From Gemmatimonadota bacterium (GTDB lineage Bacteria > Gemmatimonadota > Gemmatimonadetes > Gemmatimonadales > Gemmatimonadaceae), in the NCBI GenBank assembly GCA_947471365.1, contig CANIWQ010000022.1, forward strand, positions 1-32,927: DNA of 32,927 nt, read 5' to 3'. The notes beneath the pieces were generated by a model. The model had not been told where the DNA came from, did no database searches, and saw only the letters and a program-made list of their open reading frames with translations. The position numbers and the translations under genes are program-made. How positions within the stretch are numbered: position 1 is the stretch's first letter; each line of letters starts with the position of its first letter. Of the stretch, positions 1 to 8,154 are shown piece after piece.

Positions 1-1
1 C

Positions 2-706
2 GCTGGCTTTGACGACCGCGCGCTGGTGTCGAGCGTCTGCAATCTCGGGATGGTTCCGGGAGAGCTCTCAGGGCAGGCCCCGCTCGGCTTGGCGGTGCCG
101 ATGGGGAATGATCTCGCCTGCGTGGTGGACCACGACCGGATCAACTGGCTGACGCCGGTGATCTCCCTCTTTCTCCATGGGAGTTGGGGGCACATCCTCG
201 GCAACGCGCTCTTTTTCTGGGTGTTCGGCAACAACATTGAGGATGTGATGGGGCGGGGACGGTTTTTGCTGTTCTACCTCGTGTGCGGGCTCGCCGCGGC
301 AGGTGCGCACGTGCTGGTAGGGCCTGCCTCTCCGGTGCCGACGGTGGGAGCGAGCGGTGCGATCTCCGGCGTGATGGGGGCGTACCTCATGCTCTTTCCA
401 CGGGTGCGCGTGCGGATGCTGTTCATTTTCATCATTTTTTGGAAAGTGATTCCGCTGCCGGCGTGGGCGGTGCTGCTCTGGTGGTTCGGGATGCAGGTAG
501 TAACCGGCTTACCTGAAGTGCTGCGTGCCAATCCCGAAGTGGCTGGCGGGGTGGCTGTCTGGGCGCACGTGGGTGGGTTTGTTGCTGGGGTGGTCCTCGT
601 GAAGCTGTTCGAGGATCCGTTACTGAAGGGCCGGAGGCGCGCGCTCGACGCTTTGCGAGGCGGGTCGGCGAGCATGGGAGAGCAGGGGCACCCAGGCGCT
701 GTGTAA
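2..706 (+). CDS. Rhomboid-family intramembrane serine protease, N-terminus missing
   Basis: The reading frame is open to the left edge, so the gene starts outside the window; a GTG at 26 is probably only an internal valine. Numbering from that GTG, the loop motif HGSWGHILGN lies at 51-60, the catalytic serine motif GASG puts the nucleophile at Ser110, and WAHVGG supplies the partner histidine at His181 in the last membrane segment. Several hydrophobic helices separate these motifs, as expected for a rhomboid that cleaves transmembrane substrates in the inner membrane. A basic, polar tail of about 30 residues follows. The stop codon overlaps the first half-site of a candidate Pho box for the next gene. 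The family is clear from the motifs; the substrate cannot be told. Confidence 0.9.
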   Translation, partial: AGFDDRALVSSVCNLGMVPGELSGQAPLGLAVPMGNDLACVVDHDRINWLTPVISLFLHGSWGHILGNALFFWVFGNNIEDVMGRGRFLLFYLVCGLAAAGAHVLVGPASPVPTVGASGAISGVMGAYLMLFPRVRVRMLFIFIIFWKVIPLPAWAVLLWWFGMQVVTGLPEVLRANPEVAGGVAVWAHVGGFVAGVVLVKLFEDPLLKGRRRALDALRGGSASMGEQGHPGAV

Positions 707-718
707 CGGTCTCGTTAC
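703..718 (+). promoter_or_regulatory. Candidate Pho box, distal, upstream of the DUF47-pit operon
   Basis: GTAAC (703-707) and GTTAC (714-718) are exactly 11 bp apart, the repeat period of PhoB sites in E. coli. The first half overlaps the rhomboid stop codon. The flanks TGTAAC/GTTACA also make it an inverted repeat. PhoB binding is inferred from this spacing and from the phosphate genes around it. Confidence 0.5.
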
Positions 719-755
719 ATACCCAAGAAAGGCAGAGTTCTGTTTGCGTCCAATT

Positions 756-793
756 GTAACGGCGCGGTAGCTTTCCCTCTCACGGTTTGTAAC
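756..793 (+). promoter_or_regulatory. Candidate Pho-box triad upstream of the DUF47-pit operon
   Basis: Half-sites GTAAC (756), GTAGC (767) and GTAAC (789) sit at offsets 0, +11 and +33 bp, all on the same face of the helix. The last one ends 30 bp before the DUF47 start. Two other triads with the same offsets lie upstream of pstS. No convincing -10 hexamer is visible. Confidence 0.55.
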
Positions 794-823
794 GGCTGGC
801 GCTTTCTCCGGAGACTGGACCCC

Positions 824-1435
824 GTGCGTCTCATTCCGAAAGACGAAGGCTTTTTTGAAATGTTCGACGGCTTAGCGGTTCTTATGACCCGCTCCGCTGC
901 TCTGCTCAATGCGCTCTTCACGGAGCCCACGCGCCTCGATCACTATGCGGCGCAAATCAAGGAGCTCGAACACCAAGCGGACGACATCACGCACGAGATC
1001 ATGAATCGCATCGACCGGAGCTTTGTCACGCCGCTCGATCGCGAGGACATCCATCTCCTGGCGTCGCGCCTCGACAACGTGGTGGATCTCATGGACGGCA
1101 CGGCACGTCGCGCGCAGATGTTCCACCTCGCCGACCGCAAGGAACCGGCGAAGGAACTTACCCGCGTCTTGCTGCAGGCCACTGAGGCCATCGCACAAGC
1201 GGTGACATCCGTTCGAGATTCACACAAGGTCGCGCTCATTGGGCGCGACGTGAAGAAGCTCGAGGAAGAAGCGGATGCCATCTACTCGGCGGCGGTCGGC
1301 GCACTGTTTGAGGGGAAGCCGGACGCGCTTGAGGTGATCAAGTGGAAGGAACTGTACGACAATATTGAGCACGCCATTGACGAAGCGGACGACGTGTTGA
1401 ACGTGCTCGAGAGCATTGCCCTCAAGAACAGCTGA
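824..1435 (+). CDS. DUF47-family PhoU-like regulator of phosphate transport
   Basis: A 203-residue, almost wholly helical, charged protein of the DUF47 (PhoU-like, TIGR00153) family. Such proteins are usually encoded next to PiT transporters and are thought to modulate them from the cytoplasm. The opening MRLIPKDEGFFEMFD and the regularly spaced acidic/His helices (LEHQADDITHEI, LDNVVDLMDG, YDNIEHAIDEADDVLNVLE) match the family, and the length is typical. The GTG start is chosen because GGAGA stands at 810-814, 9 nt upstream. The stop is 9 nt before the pit start, so the two genes form an operon. Candidate Pho boxes in the 117 bp upstream suggest control by phosphate starvation. Confidence 0.92.
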   Translation: MRLIPKDEGFFEMFDGLAVLMTRSAALLNALFTEPTRLDHYAAQIKELEHQADDITHEIMNRIDRSFVTPLDREDIHLLASRLDNVVDLMDGTARRAQMFHLADRKEPAKELTRVLLQATEAIAQAVTSVRDSHKVALIGRDVKKLEEEADAIYSAAVGALFEGKPDALEVIKWKELYDNIEHAIDEADDVLNVLESIALKNS

Positions 1436-1444
1436 GGGTCTCGG

Positions 1445-2482
1445 ATGACGTACGTTGTGATCATCATCCTGTTCGCGTTTGCCTTTGACTTCATCAACGG
1501 CTTTCACGATTCGGCCAACTCCATTGCCACGATCGTGGGCACGCGGGTCCTCTCACCGTTTGCTGCCGTGCTCTGGGCGGCAACGTTCAACTTCGCGGCG
1601 GTGTTCTTCGGCAGCTCGGCAGTGGCTAAGGCCGTGAGCGGAGGGTTCGTGGCGCAGGCGATCGTCACGCCCAACGTGATCTTTGCGGGTCTGCTCGGTG
1701 CGATTGTCTGGAACCTCATCACGTGGTGGTACGGCATTCCGTCGAGTTCGTCGCACGCGCTCATCGGCGGTTTCGCCGGCGCGGCGGTGGCCAAGGCGGG
1801 GATCGGCGGGCTGCTGTGGGGGCGCAAATGGATCGAGACGCTCTCTGCCATCGCGCTCTCGCCGCTGTTCGGGATGCTCATCGGTTTTGCGCTGATGGCG
1901 CTGGTGTTCAACCTGTTCCAGAAGGTGACGCCGCGACGCATCGATAAGCTGTTCCGTCCGGGGCAGTTGATCTCGTCGGCCTGGCTCTCGCTGGCCCACG
2001 GTACCAACGACGCGCAAAAGACGATGGGGATTATCGTCGGGTTGCTCGTCGCGTCCAAGGAAACGTTTCGGCACGAGACCGGCTGGGGGCGCTATCTGTT
2101 CGTCGAGACCTTCGACGCGATTCCGGTATGGGTGAAGCTCGCGGCCTATACCTGTATTTCGCTCGGCACGCTGTTCGGCGGCTGGCGCATTGTGCACACG
2201 ATGGGCTCGCGCATCACGCGGCTGCGGCCGGTGGGTGGGTTCTGCGCGGAGACGGGTGGGGCCATTGTGATCTTTACCGCGTCGCACTTCGGAATCCCCG
2301 TCAGCACCACGCACACGATTACCGGTGCGATCGTCGGCGTCGGTGCCACGAACCGACTGTCCGGCGTGCGCTGGGGACTGGCGCGGCGCATCCTGTGGGC
2401 GTGGGTGCTCACTATTCCGATGGCCGGGATGATCGCAGCCATCGCATTCCTGCTGCTGTCGGCGGCGTTGCCGGGATCATAG
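1445..2482 (+). CDS. pit: PiT-family inorganic phosphate transporter
   Basis: A 345-residue polytopic inner-membrane protein. It has the two inverted signature repeats of the PiT (PF01384) family: FINGFHDSANSIATIVGTR near the N-terminus and LAHGTNDAQKTMGII in the middle. A third conserved stretch, GIPVSTTHTITGAIVGVG, lies near the C-terminus. Members carry phosphate, or metal-phosphate, with H+ or Na+ as low-affinity, high-capacity transporters. A GAGGG ribosome site lies just upstream of the ATG, and the gene is 9 nt downstream of the DUF47 gene, the usual pairing. The Pho-box-like sites upstream suggest that this PiT is phosphate-regulated rather than constitutive. Sulfate or other anions are unlikely given the motifs and the neighbours. 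Confidence 0.95.
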   Translation: MTYVVIIILFAFAFDFINGFHDSANSIATIVGTRVLSPFAAVLWAATFNFAAVFFGSSAVAKAVSGGFVAQAIVTPNVIFAGLLGAIVWNLITWWYGIPSSSSHALIGGFAGAAVAKAGIGGLLWGRKWIETLSAIALSPLFGMLIGFALMALVFNLFQKVTPRRIDKLFRPGQLISSAWLSLAHGTNDAQKTMGIIVGLLVASKETFRHETGWGRYLFVETFDAIPVWVKLAAYTCISLGTLFGGWRIVHTMGSRITRLRPVGGFCAETGGAIVIFTASHFGIPVSTTHTITGAIVGVGATNRLSGVRWGLARRILWAWVLTIPMAGMIAAIAFLLLSAALPGS

Positions 2483-2513
2483 AGCCGGGGTCGACGCGCA
2501 CGATCGAACAAAA

Positions 2514-2547
2514 CGAGGGGGCCGCCGGATTTCCGGCGGCCCCCTCG
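2514..2547 (-). terminator. Strong intrinsic terminator between pit and a convergent lipoprotein gene
   Basis: A perfect 15-bp stem (CGAGGGGGCCGCCGG and its complement) has a 4-nt loop. On the minus strand it is followed by TTTTGTT, a classical terminator for the gene ending at 2572. The same stem can stop pit transcripts from the other side, where there is no T-run. Confidence 0.9.
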
Positions 2548-2571
2548 TGCTTCCGGAATGTGTTCGGTCGG

Positions 2572-3255
2572 TCAGAACTCGTTCTTGAACGAGATGATCT
2601 TGAAGCGGCCATTCCGTTCGAGAATCGTGCCGAAGAATCGGTGCGTCGTGGTGTCGCCTGCGGCGCCAACCAGCCGAAGCCGGCAGTTGGCCCACAGGCG
2701 GTTCTTCCCTTGCTGCGCTGCGGGATCGCAGGCGTAATCGGCCAGCGTCATGCGAATGCCGCCGGCCCGGCGCACGAGCCGCTTGAATCCGGAGACGCTC
2801 GGGTTCTGAATCGTGCGCCACACCAGTGCCGGATCCTGTTGGTATGGCGGGTGCGTGGCGGGTGATTCGGGATAGACGAGGTCAATGAACTCGCGCGCAG
2901 TGAGCGCCATCGCGAGCAGGTCGGCGGAATCGGCGGCCACCACGGCCTGAACGAAGCGCTTCACGAGGGCGTCGCGCGACTGGCTTGCCCCCTGCAGTTC
3001 AGCGACCGGCACCTCGCGAAGCTGCGCTGCGAACCGGCGCACCTGCTCCGCCACGGGGAGTATCGAGTCCACGACGTAGCCGGGCATGGTGCGGTTGAGA
3101 GAATCCTGCTGGGCGCGGGCGATGGAGTCTCGGCGCGCCGAATCCGCAGCCGGCAGCAATCCACGCGCGGCGCTGCGTTCCGCGGGGGTAGCGCATCCGT
3201 ACAGGAGGGCGGCCGTGACAAGGCAGAGGATCGGTCGAACGTTGCAACGAAGCAT
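2572..3255 (-). CDS. Lipoprotein of unknown function
   Basis: A 227-residue protein with a basic start, a hydrophobic segment and a lipobox LLYGC (Cys21), so it is predicted to be exported and lipid-anchored. The mature part is mixed alpha/beta in look, with a charged helical region (about 45-85), then alternating strands and a C-terminal FGTILERNGRFKIISFKNEF that could be a small beta-sheet edge. I recognise no family; the C-terminal pattern recalls small periplasmic NTF2- or cystatin-like folds only vaguely. The start ATG has no clear ribosome site and is preceded by a 10-bp tandem repeat. It is the third minus-strand envelope gene after the TonB receptor and the beta-helix lipoprotein, but a hairpin separates it from the latter, so it may have its own promoter. 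Confidence 0.8.
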   Translation of the reverse strand: MLRCNVRPILCLVTAALLYGCATPAERSAARGLLPAADSARRDSIARAQQDSLNRTMPGYVVDSILPVAEQVRRFAAQLREVPVAELQGASQSRDALVKRFVQAVVAADSADLLAMALTAREFIDLVYPESPATHPPYQQDPALVWRTIQNPSVSGFKRLVRRAGGIRMTLADYACDPAAQQGKNRLWANCRLRLVGAAGDTTTHRFFGTILERNGRFKIISFKNEF

Positions 3256-3260
3256 GCTGG

Positions 3261-3290
3261 GGCGGAGTGGGGCGGAGTGGGGAGGAATGG
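3261..3290. repeat. Short tandem repeat, 10-bp unit
   Basis: GGCGGAGTGG occurs twice exactly (3261-3280), followed by a degenerate copy GGAGGAATGG. It lies directly upstream of the minus-strand lipoprotein start at 3255, where a ribosome site or promoter would be expected. Confidence 0.7.
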
Positions 3291-3299
3291 GCAGGGTGC

Positions 3300-3337
3300 G
3301 GAAGCGGCCAGCGCCCGCGAGGACGCTGGCCGCTTCC
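3300..3337 (-). terminator. Hairpin after the beta-helix lipoprotein gene, probable terminator
   Basis: A perfect 14-bp stem (GGAAGCGGCCAGCG and its complement) with a 10-nt loop starts 16 nt after the stop at 3353. No T-run follows on the minus strand, so termination may be partial, or the stem may protect the 3' end. Confidence 0.6.
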
Positions 3338-3352
3338 CAAAGCTAGCGCCTA

Positions 3353-5095
3353 CTAGTTGCGGGTGTACGCCGTCCAACCCTGCCACCACTTTGTTCCGCC
3401 GGGAGCCACGGCACCCATGTACGCGGTCGGTACGACGAACGAGCCGGCCTTCGTCAGAATCTTGCCGGTGAACGTTGCCATGCCGCCCGTCGCGATCGGC
3501 GAGTTGGCAGCCGGAGAGAAGTCGAACGAGGACGTGCCGGTCGGCGCCACGCCGGTGGCCGGCAGCAGCGTGAAGAGCGACGCGGTCAGCGCCGAGCTGT
3601 TCACGAGGCTGTTGCCCGCGAGGTCGAACGCGTTCTGCGTGGCCGACGACGCTTGGAAGACACTGGGCACTTCGGAGAAGAGAATATTGCGCACGGCGAG
3701 ATCCGTCGTGGCGAGATCCGGGGTCGCTGCGGAACCGGCGCGCACGAACGTGAGGCTGTCACGCAGTGAGATACCGGCGCGCGCCCAGCGAGAGACGACG
3801 CCGTTCACGTAGAAGCCGCCCGTGCCGCGGCGGAGCATCAGGCCGTAGCCGCCGCCCGTGCCGGAGCAGGCCAAATCGCCGCAGCCGATCATCGTGAAGT
3901 TGGCGACCAGCGGAATGGTGAACGGCGCGGTGTTGAAGCCGAGGTCGCAACCGGTGCCGTTGCAGCCGTCATTTTCGATGCCTTCAATGTCCACCGAATA
4001 GAAGCCCGCGCCGGTGCGCGGCGTCAGCTGCACCGAGTTGTAGCCGATCAGAAACTGCATGCGCCCCGACCAGCCTTCGGACATGTCGAACATGTCGTCT
4101 GCCGTTTCGTAGGCGACGATGTGGTCGATATCAAAGCCGCCGCCGAAGAACTCGTACGAGTCATCGAGACCGGCCATCGCTTCCGTGTACGACACGCGCG
4201 TGCCCGAACCCACCGCCGCGAAGGTGAAGGCGTTGAACTCCTGGTCGATCAGCGTCGCGTAGCCGCCGAACTCGACGCGCACGTACTGCAGGGTGCCGGA
4301 GTTGTCGGTGGCGACCGTGCCGCCGTTGTACTGAATGAAGTAGTTCTTGCCGCCGGCGACCGTCGCGCCGTCTGTGCCGGTGCCTTCGATGTTCACGACA
4401 CCGCTACGGTTGTCGATGGCGTTGCCGATGATCAGCAGGCCGCCCCAGTCACCGGGCTGACGCTGGCCGGCGGCGCGCGACGACGTGAAGACAATCGGAG
4501 CGTCCGCCGTGCCCACGGCCTGAATCTTGGCGCCGCGCAGCACGAAGAGCGACGAGCCCACCGTGTTGAAGTCGCCCTTGATCGTGGTGCCGGGCTGGAT
4601 CGTCAGCGTGGCGCCATTGGCCACGTGGATGAATCCCTGCAGCGTGTAGGCGGTGTCGGCATAGAGCGTGCGGTTCGCCGTGATGTCGGTGTTGATCGTC
4701 GTGGCGGCGTTGCCGAACGCCAGCGTCGTCGCCGTGAACTCGCCCGACGCGATGCTCTTCAGGCCGTTCTTGTTCGCATACAGGCGGTACCTGTACAGCG
4801 TGCTCACCTTGAGGTTCGCGTCGGTGTAGTTCACCACACCGGCGGTGGCCGGCGCGGCGATGTTTGTCACAACGGCGAACGTGCCGGTGGAGCCCTCGGC
4901 GCGTTCGATGTCGTAGCTCACGTCACCGGCGACGCTGGAGAACGTCACCTGCACCGAACTGGCGCCCTTGGCTGACGCGGACGCGCCGAGAATTGGGTTC
5001 GGCGCCGAAGGAGCGGTAGTCTTGTCGCTGCTGCACGCGGCGACGAACGAAATGAATGCCAACGCGGTTGTCAGCGCTCGACGGGACACGGACAT
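3353..5095 (-). CDS. Lipoprotein with FN3-like and beta-helix-like domains, partner of the TonB receptor
   Basis: A 580-residue predicted surface or outer-membrane lipoprotein. The start at 5095 is chosen because it gives a clean lipoprotein signal (MSVSRRALTT..., lipobox FVAAC, Cys21) with GAGG upstream; the open frame reaches 5218 but that extension is not signal-like. After a Ser/Thr/Pro linker comes a fibronectin type III-like domain (about 33-125). A long beta-rich region follows with right-handed-helix style turns (GATLTIQPGTTIKGDF at 161-176) and the block PGDWGGLLIIGNA (214-226). An acidic stretch at 311-340 (DDSYEFFGGGFDIDH, then ETADDMFDMSE) could bind metal, and four cysteines (378, 383, 405, 410) could pair outside the cytoplasm. 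Genes of this look often follow TonB receptor genes in Bacteroidota-like genomes, from memory of the family. The ligand is unknown; a phosphorus compound is inferred from location. Confidence 0.8.
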   Translation of the reverse strand: MSVSRRALTTALAFISFVAACSSDKTTAPSAPNPILGASASAKGASSVQVTFSSVAGDVSYDIERAEGSTGTFAVVTNIAAPATAGVVNYTDANLKVSTLYRYRLYANKNGLKSIASGEFTATTLAFGNAATTINTDITANRTLYADTAYTLQGFIHVANGATLTIQPGTTIKGDFNTVGSSLFVLRGAKIQAVGTADAPIVFTSSRAAGQRQPGDWGGLLIIGNAIDNRSGVVNIEGTGTDGATVAGGKNYFIQYNGGTVATDNSGTLQYVRVEFGGYATLIDQEFNAFTFAAVGSGTRVSYTEAMAGLDDSYEFFGGGFDIDHIVAYETADDMFDMSEGWSGRMQFLIGYNSVQLTPRTGAGFYSVDIEGIENDGCNGTGCDLGFNTAPFTIPLVANFTMIGCGDLACSGTGGGYGLMLRRGTGGFYVNGVVSRWARAGISLRDSLTFVRAGSAATPDLATTDLAVRNILFSEVPSVFQASSATQNAFDLAGNSLVNSSALTASLFTLLPATGVAPTGTSSFDFSPAANSPIATGGMATFTGKILTKAGSFVVPTAYMGAVAPGGTKWWQGWTAYTRN

Positions 5096-5140
5096 GCGAA
5101 AACCTCGGTGTGATGGATGCGGTGGGTGTCGTATGAAACA

Positions 5141-5172
5141 GGGCGGAGCGGCGCACCAGCGCCGCTCCGCCC
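5141..5172 (-). terminator. Perfect hairpin between the TonB receptor and beta-helix lipoprotein genes
   Basis: A perfect 14-bp GC stem (GGGCGGAGCGGCGC and its complement) with an ACCA loop (TGGT on the minus strand), followed on the minus strand by TGTTT only. It is 69 nt after the receptor stop and 46 nt before the lipoprotein start. It could be a partial terminator that lowers expression of the second gene, or an mRNA-stabilising stem. Confidence 0.65.
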
Positions 5173-5213
5173 ATAAAACAAATCCTCGAGTGTATTCCTC
5201 CGGTCTCGTCAGC

Positions 5214-5229
5214 GTCACGACACCGTCAC
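5214..5229 (-). promoter_or_regulatory. Possible Pho-box-like pair before the beta-helix lipoprotein gene
   Basis: GTCAC at 5214-5218 and GTCAC at 5225-5229 are 11 bp apart, the same half-site and period as the boxes before pstS. On the minus strand a TACACT hexamer (5194-5189) follows at a plausible -10 distance. It overlies the spacer just after the receptor stop, so it could give the lipoprotein gene its own phosphate-responsive promoter. Confidence 0.35.
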
Positions 5230-5240
5230 GACCTCCGGTG

Positions 5241-8018
5241 CTACGGCCGGAACTGCACGCCCGCCTGAATGGTGCGGCCCGCCAGATACCGCTCGCGCGT
5301 TACCGTTCCCTGCATGGTCTCGTAGGGCGCGTCAAGCAGATTGCGCACGTCCGCGCGAATCGTCACCGCGGCGGTGACGCCGAGGCGGAGCGAGAGATCC
5401 ATGACGTTGCGCGGCTTGATCACCACGTCAGGCAACGGAGACTCGCCGGCCACGTCGATGCGTTCGCCGACCCGGTTGAACAGCAGCGTGGCCGTCGACG
5501 ATCCGCGGTTACTGGTGTATGTCAACCCGCCATTGATCACATAGGGAGCTTGCCCCACCATGCGGCGGCTCAGGTTCGTAAGGCTCGCGCCCGCGGCCGC
5601 CGAGAGGTGAATCTGGCTCGACATCACGGTGACGTTGCTGAACACAGCGAACGGCGCCAATGGGCGTCCGAGGAAGCCGAGCTCCTTGCGCGCTTCGAGT
5701 TCCACTCCGAAGTTGTCGGCGCGTTCGGCGTTCGCGTACAGCACCTGGCGCGCGCTCGACGACGCGCGGTAGACACGTTCGATCGGGTTCGTGAACTGCT
5801 TGCCGAAGACCGCGACGCTGATCAGTTCGCCGGCGTTCGGGTACCATTCCCAGCGCACGTCCACGTTCGTGACGTTGGTGCGCTGGAGATTTTCGTCGCC
5901 CTGCAGATCGTCACCGCCCACCACGTCGCGGCTGATGATGGGAGAGAGTTCACGGTACTCGGGGCGCGCCAACGTACGCGACGCGGCCAGGCGCAGCTGC
6001 TGCGTCTCGGTGAGCTTGTAGTTCACCGCGAGGGACGGCAGCACGTCGGCCCAGACTTTTCGTGTGCTCACCGAGCGGCCGAGCGTGGACGTCGCGTTCA
6101 CGCCAAGGTGGTCGAGTTCGTAGCGCGCCCCGCCGATCACGCGGAGCCGGGCACTGATCGGCACTTCGGCCATCGCAAACGTCGCCGACAGCTGGTCGTG
6201 GGCATCGTACGCACCGCCCTGTGATAGCGGGCCGATGTCGAACACCGCCGAGGTCGCCTGTGTGAAGCGACCGTCGAAGAGTTGTTCGGGCGACAGTTCG
6301 CGCGTGGCGTTGGACAGCCCGCGCCCATTGATATTGAAGGCGCGGTTGTCGGCGCTGCGATCCGTCGAGCGAAGCAGCGTGCCGATCTTGATGGTCGACT
6401 GCCGACCTGCGTCGCCGAATGCGAGCGTGTACTTGGCGCTGAGCTCCCGGCTGTTTTCCACGAGCTCCGAGAACGTCCGCACCGCGCCGCCGTTGCCGCT
6501 GCCGAACCAGCGCAGCACGTCCGGGCCGGCGGGCGTGTCCCGCTCGATCACCTGAACGAACTCCGACTTGTCCGGCTCGGAGCGGCGCACGCCGCTCACC
6601 GTGCCCGCCCACTCGACGTGATGCCGGTCGCCGAACTGATGGTCGCCGGCCAGCTGCAGAGAATGCACCGCACGCTCCACGTATTGCATGCGCGTAATCC
6701 TGGCGCGGTTGTCGTTGGCGCTCAGGTAGCCGGTTTCGATGCGCGCGGTGTTGTCGGCCGTGCGGTTGTATAAGGCATTAATGGAAAGGCGCGAACCGTT
6801 GCCGATCATCGTGCTCAGGTTGGCGAGCCCGCCCCACAGCACGCTCTGCTGCGCGCTCTCCCCGGTGAACTTGTCCAGTTCGATCGTTTCGCCGCGCACC
6901 GGGCCGCGGTCGGCGAGCGCGCGCACCTGGTTGTTCTTTCGGTCCGTCGACGAGCTGATCGTCGCCGAAACCAGATATCCGAGTCGGTGGCCGAACAGCA
7001 ACGGGTCGTTGCCGCCGAAGGAAAACGACCCGTTGACGAGCGGCGCGCCGGTCGCGGCCGTCGGCATCCACGAGTTGCGGAACTGACTCACGAGCAGGTT
7101 CTTGTCGCCCTGCGACAGCGTGCGTCCGGCGAAATTGCCCACCGACGCCACGAGTGACGGCAAGTCACGTCCATGGTTCACCATCGCCATGCCTTCTCCA
7201 CCGCTCGTGCCTGGGCTGAGAATGCTGGCGCCCGTCGCGTCGGATTCGTATCCGCTCCCGAGGTTCAGTGACCAGCTGCGCCGCGCCGGAAACTCGCGCG
7301 TCTTGATGTCCACCTGCGCACCGGAAAAGTCGCCCTGCTGGTCCGGCGTAAAGGTCTTGGAGGTCGTGATGGACTGCACGAGTCCGGCGGGGAAGAGATC
7401 CAGCGGCACCATGCGCTTTTCCGGTTCCGGGCTCGGTACGCGCGCGCCGTTCAGGGAACTCGTCGTGTACCGTTCGCCAAGCCCGCGCACGGCGATGTAA
7501 CGGCCGTCCGTCACCGTCACGCCACTCACGCGCTGCACGGCCTGCGCGGCATTGCCATCCGGGCTCTTGGCAATCTGCTCGGCGGTAATGGAGTTCACGA
7601 CGCCGGTGGCCGTGCGCTGCTGATCCACCGATTCATTGATAGTGCCGCGTTCTGCGCTCGCCGTGACGACGATTTCGGCCAGTGCCGCCGACGCGGGCGG
7701 AAGCGCAACATCCTGCTCGAGGTTCGAGCCGGGCGCGAGCATGAGCCCCGTGACCGTCTTTGCGGCATAGCCGATGCGGCGGAAATACAGCGTTACCGTG
7801 CCCGGCACGACCCCTTGCAGGCGATACCGCCCGTCGACGTTGGTGGCCCCTCCGAGCGTCGTGCCGACCACTTGAACGACCACATCGCGTAGCGCATGCC
7901 CCGTGGCCGCGTCGATGACGCGGCCCGTAATGCGGCCGCTGGGCGGCGCCTGCGCGGCCGAGCGGTGCGACACGACTGCAAGAAGAAGCAGGACGCCGAG
8001 GATCGTGCGATGAGTCAT
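5241..8018 (-). CDS. TonB-dependent outer-membrane receptor with carboxypeptidase-regulatory-like N-terminus
   Basis: A 925-residue outer-membrane receptor. The ATG at 8018 is chosen for its AGGAG site 6 nt upstream and its clean signal peptide (MTHRTILGVLLLLAVVSHRSAAQ, cleaved near residue 23). Residues 28-107 form a CarboxypepD_reg-like beta-sandwich (GRITGRVIDAATGHALRDVV), as in SusC-type receptors. EIVVTAS (115-121) is a candidate TonB box. The plug spans about 130-245 and includes VRGLGERYTTSSLNGARVPS (178-197) and the PLDLFPAGLVQSI strand. The rest is a beta-barrel ending in QFRP. It imports its substrate using proton-motive force through TonB/ExbBD, which are not encoded here. It is divergent from pstS across a 393-bp region full of Pho-box-like sites, so it is probably phosphate-regulated. 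Substrate unknown; organophosphates, polyphosphate-type or nucleic-acid-type ligands are guesses. Confidence 0.93.
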   Translation of the reverse strand: MTHRTILGVLLLLAVVSHRSAAQAPPSGRITGRVIDAATGHALRDVVVQVVGTTLGGATNVDGRYRLQGVVPGTVTLYFRRIGYAAKTVTGLMLAPGSNLEQDVALPPASAALAEIVVTASAERGTINESVDQQRTATGVVNSITAEQIAKSPDGNAAQAVQRVSGVTVTDGRYIAVRGLGERYTTSSLNGARVPSPEPEKRMVPLDLFPAGLVQSITTSKTFTPDQQGDFSGAQVDIKTREFPARRSWSLNLGSGYESDATGASILSPGTSGGEGMAMVNHGRDLPSLVASVGNFAGRTLSQGDKNLLVSQFRNSWMPTAATGAPLVNGSFSFGGNDPLLFGHRLGYLVSATISSSTDRKNNQVRALADRGPVRGETIELDKFTGESAQQSVLWGGLANLSTMIGNGSRLSINALYNRTADNTARIETGYLSANDNRARITRMQYVERAVHSLQLAGDHQFGDRHHVEWAGTVSGVRRSEPDKSEFVQVIERDTPAGPDVLRWFGSGNGGAVRTFSELVENSRELSAKYTLAFGDAGRQSTIKIGTLLRSTDRSADNRAFNINGRGLSNATRELSPEQLFDGRFTQATSAVFDIGPLSQGGAYDAHDQLSATFAMAEVPISARLRVIGGARYELDHLGVNATSTLGRSVSTRKVWADVLPSLAVNYKLTETQQLRLAASRTLARPEYRELSPIISRDVVGGDDLQGDENLQRTNVTNVDVRWEWYPNAGELISVAVFGKQFTNPIERVYRASSSARQVLYANAERADNFGVELEARKELGFLGRPLAPFAVFSNVTVMSSQIHLSAAAGASLTNLSRRMVGQAPYVINGGLTYTSNRGSSTATLLFNRVGERIDVAGESPLPDVVIKPRNVMDLSLRLGVTAAVTIRADVRNLLDAPYETMQGTVTRERYLAGRTIQAGVQFRP

Positions 8019-8107
8019 AGAGTTCTCCTGTAGGAGCGGCGCGAACACCGCGCGCGCTGGCAACGCAGAAGTTTCTCATCGCTTTGCGACAACGATGTGT
8101 CGGACGT

Positions 8108-8123
8108 GCAACGGCGACGTAAC
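8108..8123 (+). promoter_or_regulatory. Weak Pho-box-like pair, TonB-receptor side
   Basis: GCAAC (8108-8112) and GTAAC (8119-8123) are 11 bp apart, within the longer match GTGCAAC-N4-ACGTAAC. It lies about 90 bp upstream of the receptor start and is weaker than the triads downstream. Confidence 0.35.
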
Positions 8124-8154
8124 AGGGGCTGCAGTCACGGAGCGCGAGAGGCTT

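Noticed and set aside
3261-3290. 10-bp tandem repeats as a start of a CRISPR or phase-variable tract
   Set aside because: Only two exact units plus one degenerate copy, no spacers, and not inside a coding sequence where slippage would switch a frame.
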